In this document: in pieces, positions 1-4,769 of the stretch
Numbering within the stretch: position 1 is the first letter of the stretch
Layout of the letters: each line of letters starts with the position of its first letter
NCBI GenBank assembly: GCA_030016455.1
Contig: JASEJH010000092.1
Coordinates: 1-6,353 of the forward strand
Length of the DNA stretch: 6,353 nt
DNA from: Thermoanaerobacteraceae bacterium
GTDB lineage: Bacteria; Bacillota; Desulfotomaculia; Desulfotomaculales; Ammonificaceae
Direction: 5' to 3'
Program-made: the position numbers and the translations under genes
The notes under the pieces: generated by a model
Database searches by the model: none
The model's input: only the letters and a program-made list of their open reading frames with translations
Told to the model about the DNA's origin: nothing

Positions 1-626
1 CGCCGACCCTCGGCGCCTGGGGGCTGGGCTGGGAGGTCTGGCTCGACGGCATGGAGATCACGCAGTTCACCTATTTCCAGCAGTGCGGCGGGTACGACCT
101 GCGGCCGGTACCGGCGGAGATCACCTACGGGCTGGAGCGGATCGCCCTTTTTCTCCAGGGGGTGGACAGCGTTTTCGACATCCGGTGGGCGGAGCCGTCC
201 GTCGCAGGAGCCGGAAATGAAAACGACCCCCCTTCCGGCGGTGCGTGGACGCACCGGGCGGTTACCTACGGGGACATCCACCACCAGGGGGAAGTGCAGC
301 ACTCGCACTACAACTTCCGGGTGGCCGACACCGATTTCCTCTTCACCCTGTTTGAAGGTTACGAAAAAGAGGCGGGGCGGACGCTTGAGGCCGGGCTGGT
401 CCTGCCGGCGTACGATTATGTGCTCAAGTGCTCGCACACCTTCAACCTCCTGGACGCGCGGGGCGCCATCAGCGTCACGGAACGCACCGGGTTTATCGCC
501 CGGATCCGGGCGCTGGCCCGGGCCTGCGCGCAGGCCTACCTTCGCCAGCGGGAGGAACTGGGCTACCCGCTTTTGCAGCAGAGCGACCGTTGCGCCGGTG
601 CGGCCCCGGCCGCAACCGGGGCCTGA
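1..626 (+). CDS. glyQ: Glycine--tRNA ligase alpha subunit, 5'-truncated by window edge
   Basis: This is the catalytic alpha subunit of the bacterial alpha2-beta2 glycyl-tRNA synthetase, which charges tRNA-Gly with glycine using ATP in the cytoplasm. The reading frame is open from base 3, and the first residues read [16 protein letters not shown], followed by [14 protein letters not shown], which is highly typical of GlyQ. Other family stretches are [36 protein letters not shown] and the C-terminal [12 protein letters not shown]. About 207 codons are visible; compared with the 303-residue E. coli protein (from memory), roughly the first 120 residues lie off the left edge, so the ATG at 51 is internal. 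Between Trp (189-191) and TYGD (261-272) there are about 25 residues where E. coli has about 8, giving a Gly/Pro/Asn-rich insert. The C-terminus has a short Ala-rich tail. glyS follows after 62 bases, consistent with one operon. A T-box leader would lie upstream, outside the window. Confidence 0.97.
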   Translation, partial: PTLGAWGLGWEVWLDGMEITQFTYFQQCGGYDLRPVPAEITYGLERIALFLQGVDSVFDIRWAEPSVAGAGNENDPPSGGAWTHRAVTYGDIHHQGEVQHSHYNFRVADTDFLFTLFEGYEKEAGRTLEAGLVLPAYDYVLKCSHTFNLLDARGAISVTERTGFIARIRALARACAQAYLRQREELGYPLLQQSDRCAGAAPAATGA

Positions 627-688
627 AAAACAGATAAAGCGGCTGGCGGGGTTCGGCCGCAGCCATACACGGGGGGTTAGGAAGAGAA

Positions 689-2770
689 ATGCGGGATTTC
701 TTGCTGGAGATTGGCACCGAGGAGATTCCAGCGCGCTTCCTGACGGAAACGCTGACAGAGCTGGGCGAAAAGGCGGCAGCGCTTCTCGCTGCAGCGAGGC
801 TGGAACACGGGGCGCTGAAAACCTACGGGACCCCCAGGCGGCTGGTGCTTTTCGTGGCGGGGGTGGCCGAGAAGCAGAAACCGCTGGTGCGGGAGATTAA
901 GGGTCCACCCCGCCGGGCCGCGTTCGACGCCCAGGGACGGCCGACTAAAGCCGCAACCGGCTTCGCCAGAAGCCAGGGGATTGACGTGGATGCATTGGTT
1001 GTCCGGCCGGTGGGGGAGACGGAGTACGTTTTCGCCGTGAAGGAAGAGCCCGGCCAGCCGGCGCTCCAAACACTGGCGGAGGTCTGCCCCCGGCTGATCA
1101 CCGGCCTTTCTTTTGCCAAGCCGATGCGCTGGGGAGACAAAGAACTCCGCTTCATCCGGCCGATCCGTTGGCTGGTGGCGCTTTACGGGGACGCGGCGGT
1201 GGATTTTTCGCTCGACGGGCTGCGGCCGGGCCACATCTCCCGGGGGCACCGTTTTCTCTCCCGGGGGGCGGTGGCGGTGAAGGACCCCGCGGACTACTTC
1301 GCCCGGATGGCGGAGAATTTCGTGGTGGTCGACCCGGCCGAGCGGCGGCAGATCGTCCAGGAGCAGTTACAGATACTGGCCGCCGCTGCCGGCGGTGCCG
1401 TACCGCCGGACGAGCAACTGCTGAACGACGTGGTCAACCTGGTGGAGTACCCGACGGCCTTTTGCGGCAGGTTTCCGGAGAAGTACCTTGAACTGCCCGA
1501 GGCGGTCCTGGTCACCGCGATGCGCGAGCACCAGCGGTACTTTCCGGTTTACGGAAAGGACGGCCGCCTGCTGCCGCGCTTTATTGCCGTGCACAACAGC
1601 GCGCCGGAGCATACAGAGACCATTCGCAAGGGAAACGAGCAGGTGCTCCGGGCGCGGCTGGCGGACGCCGCGTTTTTCTACCACGAAGACCGCCTTGTTT
1701 CTCTATCCAGCCGGGTCGAGGGGTTAAAAAAGGTGGTTTACCAGGAGGAACTGGGGACCCTTTACGACAAGACCCGGCGGTTGGTTGCCCTGGTGCAGTA
1801 CCTCAGCATACCGCTCAAGGTGAGCCCGGAAGAGGCGGAAGCCGCTTCCCGGGCCGCCCTGCTTTCCAAGGCGGACCTGCTGACAAGCATGGTCTACGAG
1901 TTCCCGGAGCTCCAAGGCGTGATGGGCCGGGAGTACGCGCTCAAAGACGGGGAGCCGGAGGCGGTGGCTACGGCGCTTTACGAGCAGTACCTGCCCCGCT
2001 TTACCGGCGACAAGCTGCCGGAAACGGTTCCGGGAAGAATCCTGAGCATCGCCGACAAGATCGACAACTTGGTGGGGTGTTTCGGTATCGGCCTCATCCC
2101 CACCGGGTCGCAGGACCCCTATGCCCTGCGGCGCCAGGCACTCGGCATCTGCCACATCGTGCTGGAAGGCGGGCTGCGCTTTTTGCTGTCCGACCTGATT
2201 CGCCGGGCGCACGCAGAGTACCGGGACCGGCTGAAACGGGAGGTCGGGGAAGTCCTGGCGGACCTGTCGGAGTTCTTCAAGCAGCGCCTGCGCGTGATTT
2301 TCGGGGAGCGGGGCGTCGTACCCGAGGTTGCCGAGGCGGTTCTGGCTGCGGGTGCCGACGACCTTGATGCCGCCTATCGGCGAGCGTCGGCCCTCCAGGA
2401 TTTTCTGGAAGAGCCGGGATTTTTCGACCTGCACACGGCCTACACCCGGGCGGCGAACCTTTCCCGCGGGGCACCCGGCGGGGAGCCCGATCCGGCACAT
2501 TTCGTGGATCCGGCTGAGCACCGCTTGTATGAAGCGGTGGAGCGGTTGCGGCCCGTGGTGATGGAGGCGGTGACCGGACGCCGCTACCGGGACGCTCTGG
2601 GGCATCTGAGTACGCTCCGGGGGCCGGTGGATGCATTCTTTGACGCGGTGCTGGTAATGGACGAGAACCCGGTGCGGCGCGAAAACCGGCTTGCCCTCCT
2701 GCAGGCGGTGGTACGCTTAGTGCACCAGGTGGCGGATTTGACCAGAATCCCGGTCTTGCGGAAGGATTAA
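689..2770 (+). CDS. glyS: Glycine--tRNA ligase beta subunit
   Basis: This is the beta subunit of the tetrameric glycyl-tRNA synthetase, needed for tRNA-Gly recognition. At 693 residues it matches the usual length (about 690), so it is complete. The N-terminus MRDFLLEIGTEEIPARF is the family signature. Further typical blocks are KTYGTPRRL (44-52), GPPRRAAFD (72-80), MRWGDKELRFIRPIRW (146-161), AMREHQRYFPV (277-287), the central KADLLTSMVYEFPELQG (394-410, followed by VMGREYA) and DKIDNLVGCF (456-465). A C-terminal DALR-like anticodon-binding domain covers about 585-680 and includes LRGPVDAFFDAVLVMDENP (643-661). The ATG is preceded by AGGAAG at 679-684, a usable though not perfect ribosome site about 4-6 bases away. 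Codon use resembles glyQ. No frameshift or missing block is apparent. It is probably co-transcribed with glyQ. Confidence 0.98.
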   Translation: MRDFLLEIGTEEIPARFLTETLTELGEKAAALLAAARLEHGALKTYGTPRRLVLFVAGVAEKQKPLVREIKGPPRRAAFDAQGRPTKAATGFARSQGIDVDALVVRPVGETEYVFAVKEEPGQPALQTLAEVCPRLITGLSFAKPMRWGDKELRFIRPIRWLVALYGDAAVDFSLDGLRPGHISRGHRFLSRGAVAVKDPADYFARMAENFVVVDPAERRQIVQEQLQILAAAAGGAVPPDEQLLNDVVNLVEYPTAFCGRFPEKYLELPEAVLVTAMREHQRYFPVYGKDGRLLPRFIAVHNSAPEHTETIRKGNEQVLRARLADAAFFYHEDRLVSLSSRVEGLKKVVYQEELGTLYDKTRRLVALVQYLSIPLKVSPEEAEAASRAALLSKADLLTSMVYEFPELQGVMGREYALKDGEPEAVATALYEQYLPRFTGDKLPETVPGRILSIADKIDNLVGCFGIGLIPTGSQDPYALRRQALGICHIVLEGGLRFLLSDLIRRAHAEYRDRLKREVGEVLADLSEFFKQRLRVIFGERGVVPEVAEAVLAAGADDLDAAYRRASALQDFLEEPGFFDLHTAYTRAANLSRGAPGGEPDPAHFVDPAEHRLYEAVERLRPVVMEAVTGRRYRDALGHLSTLRGPVDAFFDAVLVMDENPVRRENRLALLQAVVRLVHQVADLTRIPVLRKD

Positions 2771-2784
2771 GCCGGCATTACGGC

Positions 2785-2811
2785 CCCGGGGAAATTTTTC
2801 GCCGGGACTTT
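2785..2811 (+). terminator. Weak hairpin after glyS, possible terminator
   Basis: Fifteen bases after the glyS stop, CCCGG (2785-2789) can pair with CCGGG (2802-2806). The stem may extend inward by G2790-C2800 and A-T pairs across the AAATTTTT stretch. It is followed only by ACTTT, so the T tract is short. The G+C-rich stem and the position fit a terminator ending the glyQS unit, but the poor T tract means it could equally be an incidental hairpin. Confidence 0.25.
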
Positions 2812-2816
2812 CAAGC

Positions 2817-2888
2817 CGGCAGCAGGAAAAAAGTTGCGTGGCAGAGTAATTCAGATTAAAGTGTTCTACTTTTGCTGCCGATCAGCAA
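2817..2888 (+). promoter_or_regulatory. Overlapping inverted repeats between glyS and ccpN
   Basis: CGGCAGCA (2817-2824) is perfectly complementary to TGCTGCCG (2873-2880). The stem can extend by three A-T pairs if GG at 2825-2826 bulges. The right arm also forms a compact local hairpin, TTGCTG (2872-2877) with CAGCAA (2883-2888) around a five-base CCGAT loop. The two foldings share bases 2873-2877 and exclude each other, as in attenuators. Neither is followed by a T tract, so a switch is only an inference. A poor promoter-like pair, TTGCGT (2834-2839) and TAAAGT (2857-2862) at 17 bases, lies inside the loop. Confidence 0.4.
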
Positions 2889-2896
2889 TTAGTATG

Positions 2897-2908
2897 ACAC
2901 AATTGTGT
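2897..2908. promoter_or_regulatory. Perfect 12-base palindrome upstream of ccpN, candidate operator
   Basis: ACACAATTGTGT is a perfect inverted repeat 72 bases before the ccpN start, in a locally A+T-rich patch. TATAGA (2908-2913) overlaps its right end and could be a weak -10 element, though no good -35 lies at the right distance. Bases 2893-2903 (TATGACACAAT) match the B. subtilis CcpN site consensus TRTGHYATAYW, as I recall it, at 9 of 11 positions. Autoregulation or control by another dimeric regulator is possible; the sequence alone does not say which. Confidence 0.4.
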
Positions 2909-2980
2909 ATAGATTCAGGTGGGGTTCCGAGGCGGTTCTGGTAAACAGACAGGCTTGGCAACTAAGTTGGGGGGAGGGTT

Positions 2981-3613
2981 TTGGAGCTAACCCGTAGACA
3001 GGAGGCTATTTTGGGTATTGTGAAGGCGGAAGGACCGATTACCAGCGAGCAGATCGCGGAGCGCCTCAAGCTTGCACGGGCCACGTTGCGCCCCGACCTG
3101 GCCATTCTCACCATGGCCGGTCTGCTGGAGGCCCGCCCGCGCGTGGGCTACTACTACAGCGGCAAGTCTCTCGGCGAGGTGGTCGCGAGCAAGATCCGCC
3201 GCTTCAAGGTGCGGGATATCCAGTCCCGGCCCGTCGTGGTGGGTGATCAGCTTTCAGTTTACGACGCCATCATCACGATGTTCCTGGAGGACGTAGGGAC
3301 GATTTTTGTGGTCCGGGAAAAGGGCCTTTTGGAAGGCGTGATCTCACGGAAGGACCTCCTGAAGGTGGCGCTGGGCGCTCAGGACATCCGGGTGCTTCCG
3401 GTGAGCGTCGTCATGACGCGGATGCCAAAGATAATTACGACCTCGCCGGATGAGCTTGCCTGGGAGGCCGCCCGCAAGCTCGTAGTGCATGAAATAGACG
3501 CGCTACCGGTGGTGGAGCCTGCGGACGACCCCGCGGGCGCCTTGCAGGTGGTGGGTCGGTTCAGCAAAACGAACGCAACCCGGCTTTTTGTAGAAATTGG
3601 TGAAAGGCGGTAG
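2981..3613 (+). CDS. ccpN: CcpN-type transcriptional repressor: winged helix plus CBS pair
   Basis: The 210-residue protein closely resembles B. subtilis CcpN (YqzB), the CcpA-independent catabolite repressor of gapB and pckA. Residues 1-55 form a winged helix-turn-helix ([16 protein letters not shown], then [20 protein letters not shown]) ending in [11 protein letters not shown]. Two CBS domains follow at about 78-131 ([11 protein letters not shown] ... [12 protein letters not shown]) and 143-205 ([12 protein letters not shown] ... EIDALPVV ... [12 protein letters not shown]). In B. subtilis the CBS region responds to ATP/ADP, so an energy-sensing role is inferred here. The start is TTG: an in-frame TAA at 2963 leaves no earlier usable codon. 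A strong but close GGGAGGG (2972-2978) precedes it. The stop is 5 bases before ppsR, the same pairing as ccpN-yqfL. Likely targets are gluconeogenic genes, possibly ppsA next door; no site is proven. Confidence 0.93.
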   Translation: MELTRRQEAILGIVKAEGPITSEQIAERLKLARATLRPDLAILTMAGLLEARPRVGYYYSGKSLGEVVASKIRRFKVRDIQSRPVVVGDQLSVYDAIITMFLEDVGTIFVVREKGLLEGVISRKDLLKVALGAQDIRVLPVSVVMTRMPKIITTSPDELAWEAARKLVVHEIDALPVVEPADDPAGALQVVGRFSKTNATRLFVEIGERR

Positions 3614-3618
3614 AGGTC

Positions 3619-4452
3619 TTGGCGGTTCCCCGGGAAAAGGTGCAGCCGGTAATCTACATCGTTTCGGATTCGATCGGGGAAACGGCGGAACTGGTCGGAC
3701 GTGCGGCAGTCAGCCAGTTTGACGCCGGGAACGCGGAAATCCGCAGGATTCCCTACGTAAGCCACCCGGAAGAAATCCCCGCGATTGTAGCGCAGGCGGC
3801 GGAAGAAGGAGGGGTGATCATCTTCACCCTGGTAATGCCTCACCTGCGTGAGATTTTGCTTGCCGAGGCCAAACGCCACGGCTTGCCGGCCGTGGACATC
3901 TTAGGGCCGGTGCTTGACGCGCTGCGGCGGATTACGGGCCGGGAGCCACGTTTCGAACCGGGCCTGATGCGGAAAGTGGACGAGGAGTATTTCGCACGGG
4001 TGGAGGCGATCGAGTTCGCCGTAAAATATGACGACGGCAGAGACCCCCGCGGAATCACCGAGGCCGACGTGGTGGTGCTGGGGGTTTCTCGGACCGGTAA
4101 AACGCCGCTCTGCATGTACCTGGCGCACAAGAGAATCAAGGCCGCCAACGTCCCGCTGGTTCCGGAAGTGCCGGTTCCCAACGAGGTTTTTTCGGTCCCG
4201 TCGCACCGGCTGGTGGGTTTGACAATTCAGCCAGACTACCTGTTTTCGATCCGGCAGGAAAGGTTAAAAACGCTGGGGCTGCCCGCGGACGCGGAGTATG
4301 CCAATGCGGAGCGGATCCGGAGGGAACTGGCGTATGCCGAGGACGTGATGCACCGGCTGGGGTGCGTGATTATTGACGTGACGGGCAAAGCGGTGGAGGA
4401 AACAGCGAGCAAGGTGTTGGAGGTTTACTATCGGGGCCTGCGCCAGCGGTGA
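3619..4452 (+). CDS. ppsR: PEP synthase / PPDK regulatory kinase-pyrophosphorylase (PPSR, DUF299)
   Basis: This bifunctional regulator inactivates PEP synthase or pyruvate phosphate dikinase by ADP-dependent phosphorylation of the Thr two residues before the catalytic His. It reactivates the enzyme by Pi-dependent dephosphorylation that yields pyrophosphate. The 277 residues are full length for the family. Signatures are [20 protein letters not shown] (11-30), the P-loop GVSRTGKTP (155-163) and [19 protein letters not shown] (166-184). Also present are [22 protein letters not shown] (200-221, written here as one block of the C-terminal half) and the C-terminal [17 protein letters not shown] (250-266). 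The TTG start is the first codon usable after an in-frame TGA at 3601. AAAGGCGG (3603-3610) gives a good ribosome site 8 bases upstream, inside the end of ccpN, so the two are translationally coupled. GTG at 3640 is a poorer alternative start. In B. subtilis the homologue YqfL also affects CcpN-controlled expression. The adjacent ppsA makes PEP synthase the likely substrate. Confidence 0.94.
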   Translation: MAVPREKVQPVIYIVSDSIGETAELVGRAAVSQFDAGNAEIRRIPYVSHPEEIPAIVAQAAEEGGVIIFTLVMPHLREILLAEAKRHGLPAVDILGPVLDALRRITGREPRFEPGLMRKVDEEYFARVEAIEFAVKYDDGRDPRGITEADVVVLGVSRTGKTPLCMYLAHKRIKAANVPLVPEVPVPNEVFSVPSHRLVGLTIQPDYLFSIRQERLKTLGLPADAEYANAERIRRELAYAEDVMHRLGCVIIDVTGKAVEETASKVLEVYYRGLRQR

Positions 4453-4551
4453 AAAGACGTTGAGAAGCTTCGTCTGGCTTCATCAGGTTGTCCGGCATGC
4501 AGCCCCGTTGTGCGGAACTTGCATGGTTTCCAGTCTCCACGCCTGCCCAGA

Positions 4552-4626
4552 GCGCCGGTCCAACCTTGAAGATTGAAAAGGTAAGTGCCGGCGCTTACGT
4601 ACCCCGGCCTTGTTGCGGTCCGGCGC
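4552..4626 (+). repeat. Nested inverted repeat, possible structured RNA leader
   Basis: GCGCCGG (4552-4558) pairs perfectly with CCGGCGC (4620-4626). After a T-T mismatch, CC (4560-4561) can pair with GG (4617-4618), or alternatively CAAC (4561-4564) with GTTG (4612-4615). The 18-base palindrome at 4581-4598 sits inside as a second hairpin, and ACCTT (4563-4567) can pair with AAGGT (4578-4582) in an alternative fold that overlaps it. I do not recognise a named riboswitch class. It would be transcribed only if RNA runs through from ppsR or starts upstream of here. Confidence 0.45.
4581..4598. promoter_or_regulatory. 18-base imperfect palindrome, candidate operator or hairpin
   Basis: GTAAGTGCC is followed directly by GGCGCTTAC; the two halves are complementary at 8 of 9 positions. 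The single mismatch would be a G-U wobble in RNA, giving a 7-pair stem with a CCGG loop. With no spacer between the halves it looks at least as much like a DNA-binding site for a dimer as an RNA hairpin. It lies 52 bases upstream of the candidate ppsA promoter. Confidence 0.4.
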
Positions 4627-4649
4627 CACTTTCCTTGGTTATACTCGTT

Positions 4650-4677
4650 TTGACGGTGTAAAGGGTGGTCTTACAGT
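4650..4677 (+). promoter_or_regulatory. Candidate sigma-A promoter for ppsA
   Basis: TTGACG (4650-4655) matches the -35 consensus at 5 of 6 positions. Sixteen bases on, TACAGT (4672-4677) matches the -10 consensus at 4 of 6. Transcription would begin near 4684 and leave a leader of about 85 bases. The overlapping hairpin with a T run makes a terminator reading possible instead. A second -10-like TATACT at 4640-4645 has no convincing -35. Confidence 0.35.
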
Positions 4678-4682
4678 TTTTT
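4657..4682 (+). terminator. Hairpin followed by six T, possible terminator or attenuator
   Basis: TGTAA (4657-4661) pairs with TTACA (4671-4675). With A4662 bulged, GG (4663-4664) can pair with TC (4669-4670), leaving a GTGG loop. After one G comes TTTTTT (4677-4682), the layout of an intrinsic terminator. The stem is short and A+T-rich, so it would be weak. It could end ppsR transcripts or act as an attenuator ahead of ppsA. Confidence 0.35.
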
Positions 4683-4754
4683 AGATTCTGTTGTGAACAA
4701 AGCTAAAGGTTCGTTTTTCAAAGGTTGAAGGTTTCATGAGGTACTCAAGAAATA

Positions 4755-4763
4755 AAGGGGGAG
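4755..4763 (+). promoter_or_regulatory. Ribosome binding site deciding the ppsA GTG start
   Basis: AAGGGGGAG ends 6 bases before GTG at 4770. It is a strong purine-rich Shine-Dalgarno site at good spacing. An in-frame TGA at 4737 rules out any longer form, and there is no in-frame ATG between it and the conserved N-terminus, so GTG is the start. Confidence 0.8.
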
Positions 4764-4769
4764 TGGGAA

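Larger units (their letters stand above)
4453..4769 (+). other. Long non-coding leader region between ppsR and ppsA
   Basis: These 317 bases hold no gene I can support. The stretch is visibly richer in A+T towards its right end. It contains a set of nested inverted repeats (4552-4626), an 18-base imperfect palindrome (4581-4598), an isolated TATACT (4640-4645) without a good -35, and a candidate promoter (4650-4677). It also contains a hairpin followed by six T (4657-4682), a TTGTGAACAA dyad (4691-4700), and three AAGGTT copies at 4706, 4721 and 4728. The length and structure suggest ppsA has its own promoter and a regulated leader rather than simple read-through from ppsR. Confidence 0.6.

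Noticed and set aside
1724..2605. Long open frame on the - strand opposite glyS (293 codons)
   Set aside because: It is antisense to a fully conserved glyS and its Pro/Arg/Gln-rich translation is typical of a shadow of G+C-rich coding DNA.
2894..2944. A 16-codon open frame (MTQLCIDSGGVPRRFW) upstream of ccpN, considered as a leader peptide
   Set aside because: No Shine-Dalgarno sequence before the ATG, no run of a regulatory amino acid, and it overlaps the palindrome.
4461..4485. Stem TGAGAAGC with GCTTC(A)TCA just after the ppsR stop, considered as a terminator
   Set aside because: It has a bulge and no T tract after it, so it cannot be called an intrinsic terminator.
4497..4661. A 54-codon open frame on the + strand (starting MQPRCAELAW) in the ppsR-ppsA gap
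   Set aside because: No convincing ribosome site, third-position G+C clearly lower than in neighbouring genes, no recognisable family, and it runs through the inverted-repeat region.
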